Shown here one piece after another: positions 44,154 to 56,900 of a stretch of 64,000 bases of DNA. The position numbers were made by a program, and so were the translations under genes. The stretch comes from Sphingomonas gei (GTDB lineage: Bacteria; Pseudomonadota; Alphaproteobacteria; Sphingomonadales; Sphingomonadaceae), in assembly GCF_004792685.1 (NCBI RefSeq), contig NZ_SRXT01000003.1, positions 124,001-188,000 on the forward strand, written 5' to 3'. How positions within the stretch are numbered: the stretch's first letter is position 1; every line of letters starts with the position of its first letter. Below the pieces are notes generated by a model. It searched no databases, was not told where the DNA came from, and was given only the letters and a program-made list of their open reading frames with translations.

Positions 44154-44903
44154 GTGCCGCGCCTCATGCCTTCGAGAACGCGATGCCCGGCCTGGCGCCG
44201 GGCCGTGGTGCGTGGCGTCGGGTGCGGCGCGGTCCTGCTCGCTGCGGGGTGCGCTACCGGAACTGCCGGATCGGGTCGGCGGGACATGACGCGCTCCGAG
44301 GATTTGCAGGACGCTCCGGTGATCGGATGGCGCTGCTCCGAAACCGCTTATTTGCCGGGCAGGGTGAGAGTCGCGCTGCACGCCCCCGTGATAGAGGCGC
44401 CTCTGGGCGCGGGGCCGTTCGATCCGCCTGCCGGTTTTCAATTCCATTTGTATCGCGACAAAGCAGACCGCACCATTCAAGCGGCGATAAGCTGGAGCCA
44501 TGTCCACGAGGACCTCCGCCTCGGCACCCCGTACAACCTGTATTTCGAAGTGCCGCGCCGCCTCGTCCGCGGTGAATCCCTGCGTCTGGCGGCGCCCGAC
44601 GGGAGCGTGACTCGCATTGCGTCGAACTCCGGGAACATTCACTTCGCCGATCCGGGTGCCGGGTACGTCAACACGATGAATCGCGACCTGATCGAAGCGT
44701 TGCTGCGCAGCGCGGAATACGACGTCGCGGTCGAAGGCTCGGGCGTCACCGGCAATGTCGGCACGATCAAGCTTTTCTCTCATGACGAAGCCGCGTCGCT
44801 TTATCGAGCGATGCTTGGAAAGATCAAATCAAAGGCGCGCGACCCGCAGAAATATTGTGAGGCGGTCCATGCGCCGGAGGTTACCGACGAATCCATAGTC
44901 TAG
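44154..44903 (+). CDS. Putative lipoprotein of the RTX locus, function unknown
   Basis: A 249-residue protein I do not recognise. The start is taken as GTG 44154 because GGGGAAGGG lies just upstream; ATG 44166 is possible too. A basic N-terminus (RTRCPAWRR) is followed by a hydrophobic stretch and the lipobox LAAGC (Cys33), so it should be lipidated. The mature part is a mixed alpha/beta protein with ETAYLPGRVRVALHAPV and HLYRDKADRTIQAAISW. It lies between HlyD and the giant RTX gene on the same strand, which suggests a role in surface retention, protection from, or assembly of the RTX protein. That is context only. Confidence 0.75.
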   Translation: MPRLMPSRTRCPAWRRAVVRGVGCGAVLLAAGCATGTAGSGRRDMTRSEDLQDAPVIGWRCSETAYLPGRVRVALHAPVIEAPLGAGPFDPPAGFQFHLYRDKADRTIQAAISWSHVHEDLRLGTPYNLYFEVPRRLVRGESLRLAAPDGSVTRIASNSGNIHFADPGAGYVNTMNRDLIEALLRSAEYDVAVEGSGVTGNVGTIKLFSHDEAASLYRAMLGKIKSKARDPQKYCEAVHAPEVTDESIV

Positions 44904-44942
44904 CCGCTTGGGGCGCCATCGAGACCATAGGAAGTCAATCTT

Positions 44943-47900
44943 ATGCCCACTCCGACTCCTGCTCCCGGCACTGCGGTCCCAGGCTCGACGGCAAAGTACA
45001 ATGTTAGGACGATCCAGTTCGTCATCGATCGTTTCAACAGACGGACCGGGGCGGCGATCGGTCCGAACGGCAAACCGATCTCGGTCGCAAATCATGCCGC
45101 TTACGTTGCTTGGTTCGCCCAGGCCGCTACCTTTGCCAGCGCGAACGCAGGCAACGTTTCCACCATCGAGATTCCCGCCGCGACGGGCCGCCCCGCAGTC
45201 GTGATCTTCGGCGATTTCGGCTCGGCCAACGATCGCGCCATTGGCGAATATGTCGCTTCGATTTTCACGTCGGCCGATCCCTCGGTCAGCGCGATACTCG
45301 CGCCCTTTGTCCAGACCACCACTGCAATAGTGAATGGCCAGACGGTCCAGGTTCAGCCGCAATCGATCTACATTGCGTTGACGGACCTCGCGATGAAGCT
45401 TCCGGGCGGCCAGGTTCAAGGAGCGGGGGATCTCTATTCTACGAACGACGGCGAATTCGAAGTTGTCCTGAATAAATCGTGGTTCGGCCCAGGCGGATTT
45501 GCCGGGGCCTCCGATATAGACAAAGCACAATTTCTGTATTTCCTGGTCCATGAGCTCAATCACCGGACCGGCGGGCATCCCGGTCTCGGCTGGAGCAGCA
45601 CCACGACGCCGATAAACAGTCTGCAGGATTTCAATGCATGGCGGACGTCGGGTACGGGGACGGTGTGGGACCCGACAACCATCATGGGAGGCGACGGCAA
45701 AGGCGGGTTTAAAAGGCAGGATCCGTATTACGGTGTCCCGTTTCAGGCGTGGGATAAATTGATCGGTGCCCTGCACCTCAACATATCGGCAGCGGACAAA
45801 GCGAGTATCGTCGGTAATAACGACGCGAATTATAACGCAAACGTGTTGAACCAATACAGGCATGCTGTCTGGCTGATCGTCGAAGATCAGAAAAAGAAAT
45901 TCGGAACGCCGCAATATTTTCTGACCGACGCCCTTATCGACCAATTCGTTGCCGAAGGGGCGATCGAGCGTACGAAAACGGCGGCGACCACGTCGCACAA
46001 TCTCGCCGACTTCGTCGAATCGGCCAGTTCCTCCGCGGCGTTTGCGAAGGCGCAGGCCGCGTATCAAGTCATTGCCAAGGACAAAGCGAACCAGCTCAAT
46101 CAGCTCAAGCAGCTTCTCCAGACCTATTATAAGGGCCTGAATCTCACCGATGCGGAAATAAAGGCGAAGCTCGACGACATATCCGTGCTGTTCGAAAACG
46201 TAGCTCCCGGCGAAGATCCGCAGGAACGACGCGAACGAATTCTCCGGGATATCGAAGCTGCCCGGATAGACGAAGAGGCAGTGCAGAAACTCAAGCAGGA
46301 TGCCGGCATCGGCTACGTGCTGGGTTCGGTGCTGGGAAAATTCATCGGCGGCAACAATGCAGTACTGTCGACCGGATCTTCGGCGTTGTTCGGCACGATC
46401 GGTCAGAACGTGCTCGAGGCGGTCCTCAACGGCGGCGCGGTCATCACTCTGCCGAGCGGCGCCCGGCGATCGGTGTTCGCGGATATCGGCAGCGATCTGG
46501 TCGGAAACCTGGAATCGGAGGGGATCGGCGCGGTTTCCTCGTTCATCACCGCGCAGCTGGTCAAGTCGCTGGGCATTTCCGGTTTTGCGGGGGAGTTCGC
46601 CAATTCCGTCGGCGGGGCGGTGATCAATCAGATCCTGACCAACCTCACCCGGCTCGGCGATGCCTATACCGTGGTCGAGAACGGCGTCACGGTGACCAAG
46701 CACGTCGAGGTCTTCACCCAAATCGGGCCGCAACTCGTGCTCACCGCCGCCACTACGTTCCTGGCAAATAAGCTGGCGCACGCCATTTATTCGCCAGAAA
46801 GCCTGGGGGGGCAGATCGGATCGGCCGTCGGAGCGGCGGTCGCCGGATTCCTCGATGCTCCCATGCTGATCGCCGCGTTCGCGACCGGAAATCCGGTGAT
46901 CATCGGCGTCGCGTTGCTGGCGAGCTTCATCGACACCGTCGTCTTCAGCGTGATCGGCGGGCTTATCGGATCGATATTCGGCGGGACGCCCGTGGCGGGT
47001 GCCGATTCGGTATACGACGCCAACAAGCGCCAGTTCGTGACGGCCAACGTCTATTCGAAGCATGGCGGCTCGAAGTCGGCCGCTGCGTCGCTCACCGATG
47101 CCGTCAACAACATCTACAACAGCGTGATCCAGGCGAGCGGCGGGGATCTGATCCATGCCGAGCAGGTGCAGTCCGGCAACTACGGGATGCGCGGCAAAAG
47201 CTATGTGTATCGGCCCACGTCCAGCCGCGACAAGGGTACCATAACCAAATCGTTCAAGGGCGCGAGCGGTGGCGAGGACCTCGTCAAGTTCGGTGCCTTC
47301 ACCGGGCTGGCCGATCCCGACTTCAAGATCGTCGGCGGCAATATCTTCGCCAAGCGCGGGCTCCAGGGGGCTGTCTCGCTGGTCGGCAGCTGGGACAATT
47401 TCAATCCGAATGCGCTGCTGCTCGATATGCAGATCGCGAAGGATTACGGCGAATATCTCAATTCGCGCGACGATATCGACCTGATGCTCGGCGTGTCGCC
47501 CAACTCGTCCTTCTCGCTGGGGTGGTTGCAGACGCTCGTGCGCGCCGAGGAGCTCGGCGTCACCCGGCGCAACGAGTCGGACTGGGAGGGCGGGTTCGGC
47601 TATTTCCTCCAGTCGCTGGGCGAGATGTCGCCGGGCGCGGTCAATCTCAGCCTGATCCCGACCTATCAGAATAGCCTCGAGCGCACCTTCAGCTTCTTCG
47701 ACGCGGACGGCACCTTCCTGGCCATGGCCGGCGACTCGGTCGACGTACGCCGGATCGACACGATCGTGGCCGGCGCGGGCGCGGACACGATCGACTTGCG
47801 GTCGGGCAGGCTCGCCAATCAGATCGGCTACACTGTCAACGGCCATCTGAACGACGACATCGCGGTTTCGGGGACCGACTTCACGGCGCAGGCCGCCACC

Positions 47901-50900
47901 GGCGTGAGCTTCGCGACGGGTGACCTGCGCAAGACCGTCTCGGTGGCCGTTGCCAATGACGGCGTCGCCGAAGCCACCGAGAAATTTCTCGGCCAATTGT
48001 CGAGCGGCAATGGGGTTTCGATCATCGGTGGCGCGGCCGAGGCGGTCATCGTCGACGGCACCGCCGCCAAGCCGACGCTGGTGGTCGGGCGGAGCTATGC
48101 CGGCGAGAATGACGGCTATGCGGTGTTCCGCGTATCGCTGTCGAAGGCGGCGTCGGGCGTCGTTACCGCAGCGCTCACCACGGCGGCGAACGGCGCCTCC
48201 ATCGGCATCGATTTCGGAGCGGGGATCGAAGTTTCCGACAACGGCCTTACGGGCTGGACCACCGCGACCGCGCTCAGCTTCGCCGCCGGGCAGACCCAGA
48301 AGTTCGTGCGCGTCGCGGTACTTGCCGACAACGGAGTCGACGGGGCGGGCAAGCCCACCAATGTCGAGGGCAATGAGCGCTTCGCGCTCACCGCGACGGT
48401 AACCGCCGGCGCCACCCTGATCGCCAACGCCCCGGACACCACCGGCGTGGTCGCGGCTGCTGGCACCGCGACGATCGTGGACGCTTCGATGGGGACGACG
48501 CCGCTCGCGTGGATCGACAGCGTCACGCTGGACGAAGCGACGGGGCAGGCGATCTTCTCGATCGCGCGCTCGCGCTCGGGAACGACGGCGAGCCTGACCT
48601 TTGCCACTGCCGATCGCCGCGAGCTGGCGATCGATGTCGCGGCGGCGGTCGATGCCGGCGACGGCAACGACATCGTCCATGCCTCCGATCGCGGCGACAC
48701 TCTGTCGGGCGGCGCGGGCAACGACACGCTTTACGGCGGGCGGCTCGACGATTGGCTGCTCGGCGGGGATGGCGACGATGTGCTCAATGCCGGCGGCGCG
48801 GCGGCGGGCACGATCGGCGGCAACGGCAATTTCCTCGATGGCGGCGCGGGGAACGACATTCTGATCGGCCGTGAAGGCTCGGACTGGCTCGAAGGGGGCG
48901 CCGGCATCGACACGCTCGAAGGCGGGGACGGCGACGACATATTGTCCGGAGGCGGCGGCAAAGGCGACAGCATCCGCGGCGGACGCGGCGACGACCATTA
49001 TATCTTCCGCACCGGCGATGCCGATGGTTCGGCCAATCTCGCCGATGCCGACATCGTCCGCGACGAGAGCGGGTTGACCGTTCTCCAGCTCTATCAGGCG
49101 GCGAATCCGGGCACGACGGTGACCACCCAGGCCAGCTTCATGAGCGCCGCAGTGCAGGCGGCCTTCCGCCGGTTCGGGCTCAGGGACTGGAGTGGCGAGC
49201 ATGTCGGCAGCATCGCCACGGGGGCGAGCACGCTGGACGGCCGCGCCGGGCTCGGTGGCGGCGAGGATACGCTCGCGTTCGCGACCGGCATCACCATCGA
49301 CGATGTCCGAATCAGCGCCAACGCGGCCAAGACCGACCTGATCGTCGAGATCACTCTCACCGGCGAGAAGATCGTCCTGCAGGACTGGTTCAACCCTCTC
49401 AACCAGATCGAGAATATCCAATTCGCCGACGGCCAGGTATTGCGAATCGCCGATTTCGACACGTTCACGCTGGGCACGGACGGCGGTGAGTTCATTTACG
49501 GCACCAACGGCGACGACTTCGTCCACGCCGGCGGCGGCGACGACGTCGTCTACCTGCTGTTCGGCAACGATTTCGGCAATGGCGGCAAAGGCAACGACTT
49601 CGTGTCGGGCGATCCGGGCAACGATATCGTCCTCGGCATGGACGGCGACGACGTGGTGCTCGGCGGCCAGGGCAGCGACAATGTCTCGGGCGGCGCGGGG
49701 CGCGACGAGGTCCGCGGCGGCACTGGCAACGACATCGTATCGGGGGGCACCGGCAACGACTTCGTCGCCGGCGGCACCGGCAATGACGTTTTCAAGTTCA
49801 CGCGCGGCGACGGCCAGGATGTCCTGGTCGACGATTTGAGCAACGAGTGGGAATTGGTCTGGGTCTCGGGCGTAGGTTACCAGGCCGGTTACGCGTCGGG
49901 CGTGGGCGCAGACTCGGCTTCGATCTTCTATAATGGCGTCAAGATCTATGACGGCAGCAACACGCTGTCGCGAATGGAATATGATATCACGACGGGCCGG
50001 CTCTATCGCCACAAGCCCGCCGATCCGGCGCGCATCGCCGCCAACAGCGGCGTCGATACGCTCGAATTCGGGTTCGGGATCGATGTCGGCGATATCCAGT
50101 TCCGCCTGTCGGGTGACGATATCGTCGTTGGCATCGAGCCGAAAGGCGCGGTCGACGCCGACTTCGCCAGCCTTTCGGATCGCATCGTATTGAAAGAATG
50201 GGCGGCGAGCAGCGTCGCGCGCGGCTCGATCGAGCAGTTCGCCTTTTTCGCCTCGGGAACGATCGACGTCAGCCGCACCGGAATCATTGGCGGCACCGAC
50301 AGCGATGACTGGGGCGCGTCCAAGATCAGCGCGGCGAGCGACAAGGGGTATTGGGTTACCGGCGGGGCGGGCGCCGACGAGATCGTCGGCGGAACCTATA
50401 ACGACTTGCTGTCGGGCAATGGCGGCGGCGACTGGCTCAAGGGCGGCGCGGGCGCGGACATCCTGCTCGGCGGCGCCGGCAACGACATTCTCGACGGCGG
50501 CGCCGGCGGGCAATTCTACGAAGGTACCGGCACCGACGCGCTCGGCAATCTGGTATCGGGCGCTACTGCCGCCGCCGCGGGCGACACGCTGGTCGGCGGC
50601 GACGGCTTCGACGTGGCGAGCTATGCCTCGGCGGCTGCGGGCGTAACCGCGTCGCTGCTCAATTCGGCGCTGAACACCGGAGATGCCGCGCTCGACAGAT
50701 TTTCGGACATCGAAGGCCTGGTCGGATCGAGCTTTAGCGACGTGCTAGCCGGCGACTATGACGCCAACGAACTCACCGGCGGCGCGGGCGCCGACCAGCT
50801 TTCGGGCAATCTCGGCGACGACGTCTATGTTTTCGGCCGCGGCGATGGCGCGGACATCGTCACCGACGAATATGCTGCGAGCACCGAGACGATCGCCACC

Positions 50901-53900
50901 GCGACCGGCGCGCTCACCGAGCCGTGGACCGAGCGGGTCCAGATGGTCGGCCGCACCGGTACGGCCTATAATTTCGTCCACCTGATCGAGAATGCCGATA
51001 CCGGGGAGGTCGCGTATAGCCGCGCCTTCACCAGCACGAGCGCGACTCCGGGGATACCGGCCCGCGTCGCCGCCAATTGGCTGGCCGACGAGAATGGTGT
51101 CGTCCAATTCGCAGTGAGCGGATCGCTGGTTACCCGCACGGCGCCCGCCGGGGCCGCGGGTGACGACACGCTGTTCTTCGACGACATCGTTGGACGTACC
51201 GGCTCCACGGCAACCGGCGTTCAGTCGATCGGGCTCGCGAACCTGGATTTTGCTTTTTCGGGCGCGGACCTGGTCATCTCGATCGCCGGCACCAGCGACA
51301 GTATCAAGCTGCGCAATTTCCGCGCAGCGGGAGCCGCGACTTTCGACGCCGATCACGGCGTCGAGACATTGCTTCTGTCCGACGGGGAATCCGCCTCGCT
51401 CAAGGGGCTGGTTTTCGGCTCCAACGGCGTGCTCGGCACGGCGGGCACCGCGAATGACGACTTGCTCGTCGACATGATCGCGGGCGCGCATACGCTCACC
51501 GGCGGTGCCGGCAACGACACGCTGAGCGGCCGCGACGGCAACGACATTCTCGATGGCGGCGACGGCAACGACCTGCTCGCGGGCGGCGCGGGCTCGGACA
51601 CGCTGATTGGCGGACTCGGCGTCGATACGGTGACCTATTTCGGCGCCGCCACCGGCGCGCACGTCAATCTCCAGACCGCCGTCGCGGCGGGGGATGCTGC
51701 CGGCGACACCTTCTCGGGCGTCGAAAACTTGATCGGGTCCGATTATGACGACGTTCTGAAAGGCGACGAAGGCGACAATGCGCTTTATGGCAATGCCGGG
51801 AACGACTTGCTGGTCGGGGGCGACGCCGGCAACGACATGCTGGCGGGCGGCAGCGGCACCGATACGCTGATCGGCGCGGCCGGCGACGACAAGCTCGACG
51901 GGGGCGACGACAATGACACGCTTACCGGTAGCGAGGACAATGATGTCCTGTCCGGCGGCGCGGGCAACGACATTCTCTACGGCGATTTGGACGCGACCGA
52001 GGGCAGCGGCACCGGCTTCGTCAGCCTGGTCAACCGCATTGCCAATGGCAGCTTCGAGAATCTGGGTGATCCCGCCAACGACGCAGTGGTGAGCGGTGGC
52101 ACGACCACCTCCGATCTGCCCGGCTGGCAAACGGCGCCGGGGACCGGCTTCAAGGTCACGGGCCCCGCCGGCAATCGCCGGCTCGCGCTCGATGGCGGAA
52201 GCAGCAACCTGACCGTGTCGCAAACGATCGAGGGCCTCAGCGCCGGCCAGGCCGTCACGATCGGCTTCGACGCCTATAACCCGGTGGAAACGTCGGTAGC
52301 GTTCGAAGTCTGGTGGAACGGCACGCTGGTCGATTCGATCGCCGGGACGAACACCTATACCTATTCGGTCGTCGGCTCGGCCACCGGCAGCAACACGCTG
52401 ACCTTCGTTGGACTGGGCACGGCGGACGGCATCGGCGCCACGCTGGATGCGATCAGCGTGGTCGGCACCGGTGGCGGCCGGGACACGCTGTCGGGCGGCG
52501 ACGGCAACGACCAGCTCTACGGCGGCGAAGGCGCCGACATGCTGGTCGGCGAGGAAGGAGACGACCTGCTCCGCAGCGGTACCGGCAACGACTCGCTCGT
52601 TGGCGGGCATGGCAACGATCAGCTGTACGGCGGCGCCGGCAGCGACAGCTATCTCGTCACCGGCGACGGCGGCGTCGATACCATCACCACAGGCGGCGGC
52701 TACGACAATGTGGTTTTCGGGGCCACCGTCGAGGGCGGAGCGACCGCTCTCGCCGCCACGAATCTCTGGATGTCGCGCTCGGGCGCGGACCTTGTGATCG
52801 CTGTCCGGGGAACGAGCACCAGCGTCACCGTCAAGAACTGGTTCACTTCCGCCACCGCGACGACTGCCTCCGCCGACGCTGCGCGCCGGATCCTCGTCGG
52901 CGACAAGGCGATCACGCGCTCCGACGTCGAGGCGCTGTTCGTCGAGATGCAGCGGATCGGCGCGAACCCGTGGGATGCGCAGTTCCAGGCGGCGTTCGAT
53001 ACCGCCTGGCAGCCGCTAGCGACCTTCACCGATCGTTTCGTGATCACCGGCTCGGCCGGAAACGACAGCTTGGCGCCCGATGCTTTGCTGGTCGGCGGTG
53101 GCCGCTTCGAAGGCCTTGCCGGCAACGACACGCTCAACGGAACCGGATTTGCCGATGTGCTGGTCGGCGGCGCGGGTAACGACACGATCCTGGCCGGTGC
53201 CGGCGACGACGTCCTCCAATATCTTGCCGAAGCCGGTTTCGATGCCGTCGATGGCGGCGCCGGCGCCGACACGCTGCTCGCGACCGCCGACAATGCAGTG
53301 ATCGGACTTGGCTCGCTGGCGAACGTCGAGGCGATCGACGGCAATGGCAAGGCGAACGTCCAGATCCAGCTGGCAGCCGGATCCACGCTCAACCTCACCG
53401 GGGTCGCGGTGACCGGCATCGCCAAGATCCTCGGCTCGACGGGCAACGAGACGATCACCGGCACCGCCAACGCCGATGTGATCGAGGGCGGGGCAGGCAA
53501 CGACACGCTGCGCGGCGGTGACGGCAACGACCGCCTCAGCGGCGGCACCGGAGTCGACACGCTCGACGGAGGCGCCGGCGTGGATACCGCGGACTTCTCG
53601 TCGCTTTCGGCCGGCCTCACCGCCGATCTCACGACCAACCTCGTCACAGGTGGCACCCAGCTCGCCGGGATCGAGAATCTGGTCGGCACCAGCGGCAACG
53701 ACGTCTTGCGCGGATCGAGCGGGGGCAACCGGCTCGAGGGCGGCGCGGGCAACGATACGCTGCAGGGCAATGATGGCGACGACACGCTCCAGGGCGGCCT
53801 AGGGATCGACAGCTTCGACGGCGGCCTCGGCTTCGATCTCGTCGATTATTCGGACAAGACGAGCGCATTGGTCCTGGCCATGACCGGGGGCACGATCGAC

Positions 53901-56900
53901 GGCGGGACCGAGACCTTCACTGGGATCGAAGGCATTATCGGCGGCTCGGCGGCCGACTCCTTCACCGGTTCGGCAAATGCCGATTATCTCGCCGGCGGCG
54001 CGGGCAATGATTCGCTCGACGGCGGCAACGGCGACGACAGGCTGACGGGCGGAACCGGCAACGATTTGCTGACCGGCGGCGCGGGCAGCGACACCGCCAT
54101 TTTCACAGGCAAGCGCGCCGATTATTCGATCAACACGGGAACCTTCAAGGTCACCGACACCAACGCCGCTGACGGCGATGAAGGTACGGACACGTATAGC
54201 GGCGTCGAATATCTCCAGTTCGCCGACGGGATCGTCAGCCTGGGGGTGGATACCAATAATGCGCCGATGCTGGGCCTGCCTGGGCTCACCGCGCAGGTCG
54301 GTCAGGACAATCAGGGCTTCTCGTACACGATCCCGGCAACCGCGTTCTTCGATCTCGACTTGACCGACACCTTGACCTTCACCGCGACGCTGGCCGATGG
54401 ATCGGCGCTGCCCGCCTGGATCAGCTTCACCGGCTCGACCTTCTCCTACCTTGCGGCCAATGTTCCGGCGGCGGCGGTGGGGCAGGTCTTCACGATCCGC
54501 GTCACTGCCAAGGACGGGCCGGGCACGGGTGCTGCCAGCGTCGCTTCGGACTTCACCCTGTCGATCCAGAGCGGACCGGGCGCGACGATCACCGGCACTG
54601 CCGGCGCCGACGTGCTGAACGGCACCGCGCGGGGCGAGACCATCAACGCCAATGGCGGCAACGACATCATCAACGGATCGGGCGGCGCCGATCTCATCGA
54701 CGGTGGCACCGAACTCGATCGGGTCGCTTATACCGCCTCCGCCGCGGCAGTGACGGTCGACCTCGATAGCGGGATCGGCAAGGGGGGCGACGCCGAAGGG
54801 GATCGGCTCACCAATATCGAGCAGGTGTTCGGCAGCGGCTTCAACGATGTCCTGCTCGGCAACGCGCTCGACAATACGCTGCTCGGCGGCGGGGGCGACG
54901 ACCTCCTTGCGGGTGGCGCGGGCAACGATACGCTCATGGGCGAGGCAGGCGTCGATACGATGCTCGGCGGCGACGGCATCGACCAGATTTACGCCGGCAA
55001 GACCGCTGCAGGCGCAGTCGAAGATGTGATCGATGGCGGATCGGGCATCGACACCTTGTGGCTCAACCAGGGCGCCTATAACGGCGTGGTTGATCTCGGC
55101 ACCGCCACCAACATCGCCAGCATCGAGAATCTGCGCGGCTCTACGCTCGATGACGCGCTCACCGGTAACGAGTTCGCGAACCAGATCTGGGGCGACGCCG
55201 GCAATGACGCGCTCGCCGGCGGCTCGGGCGGCGATACACTCAATGGCGATGCCGGCAGCGACACGCTCGACGGCGGCACGGGCAACGATTTCCTCTATGG
55301 CGGTGCCGACGACGACCGGCTGATGGGCAGCGCCGACGCCGACACCTATGACGGCGGCGCCGGCATCGACACGCTCGACTTCGGGCTGTCCGCCGCTGCG
55401 GTGAAGGTCAATCTGTCCGGCGGCGCGGTCAACGGCGTGGCCGCCGGCCGCGGCGCGGGGGGCGACGCCGAAGGCGACACGTTCGCCGCGGGCACGATCG
55501 AGAACGTCACCGGCTCGGCATTCGCCGATGAGATTTCGGGCAGCTCTGCCGCCAATGTCCTTCGCGGCGGCGCCGGTGCCGACGTCATCACCGGCGACGC
55601 CGGAAACGACGATCTCAAGGGCGAAGCCGGAGCCGACCAGCTTTATGGCGGCGCGGGCAGCGACGTTCTTTCCGGCGGGACCGAGAACGACACGCTCTAT
55701 GGCGGCGTCGACAACGATACTCTCAATGGCGATGACGGCGTCGACACGCTCTACGGCGATGATGGCGCGGACACGCTGAACGGCGGCGGCGGCAACGACA
55801 TACTGACCGGCGGCCTGGGTGCCGACATCGTCAATGGCGGCAGCGAGGACGACACGATCATCCTCACGCTCGTCGGCGAGGACACGGTCGACGGCGGCAC
55901 CGGGACCGACACCGCCAGCTTCATTACGGTCGGCACTGCGCTCGCGATCGACCTCAACAATGCCGCGCACAAGCTGACCAATGTCGAGAATGTGCTCAGC
56001 GGATCGGGCAATGATATTCTCTACGGCTCGGCGGCGGCGAACCGGATCGACGGCGGCTCGGGCGACGACACGATCGAGGGCCGCGGCGGCGCCGATCAGA
56101 TCATCGGCGGCGCCGGCATCGACACGGTGACCTATGCCTCGTCCGCCGCAGGCACTGCGGTCAATTCGGCGGCGGTGGGTGGCATGGTGGTGGGCGCGAC
56201 CACCGTCGCCACCGCGCGCGTCATCTCGCTGAACGGCGTGCGGGTCGATCTGGTCGCCAACAATTCGTCGAGCACCACGGCATTGGTCGGCGCTGTCGCC
56301 GCCGCAGGCGCGGATGCCGAGGGCGACTGGTTCAACGGCGTCGAGAACCTCACCGGCTCAGGCTATAACGACCAATTGCGCGGCACCAACGGCAGCAGCG
56401 TCGTGCGCGGCGGTGGTGGCGACGACCTGATCTATGGTGGTGCCGGCAATGACACCCTGTACGGCGATGCCGGCGACGACGTCATCTTCGGCGAAGCGGG
56501 GGTGGACACGTTGTGGGGCGGCGATGGCATCGACCGGCTGTTCGGCGGCGGCGAATCCGACACGCTCTACGGGGAGGCGGGCAACGACTTTCTCGACGCG
56601 GGCGATGCGGGCGACGCACTCGACGGCGGCCTCGGCAATGATACCATGGCGGGCGGCGCCGGCGGCGACGTCTACAAATTCGCCCGCGGCGGTGGCCAGG
56701 ACATCATCTACAATTACGATTCGGACGTGCCGGCGTCGCGCGACGCAGTCGATTTCTTCTACGATTCGGCCAATCTCGCGGCATCGATCCAATATTCGGA
56801 TCTGTGGTTCGCCAAGTCGGGCAAGGACTTGATCGTCAAGGTGCTCGGCGCCACCGATCAGGTGACGGTGAAGGACTGGTTCACCAACACCACCGCAGGC

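Noticed and set aside
44829..50513. A 1894-codon open frame on the minus strand opposite the RTX gene
   Set aside because: It mirrors the codon pattern of a GC-rich repetitive gene on the other strand. It has Arg/Ala/Val/Asp-rich low-complexity composition, no start signal and no recognisable domain.
48640..56690. Regular short nucleotide repeats that might suggest a CRISPR array or satellite
   Set aside because: The period is a degenerate coding repeat of nine residues with third-base variation and no spacers; it is RTX protein sequence.
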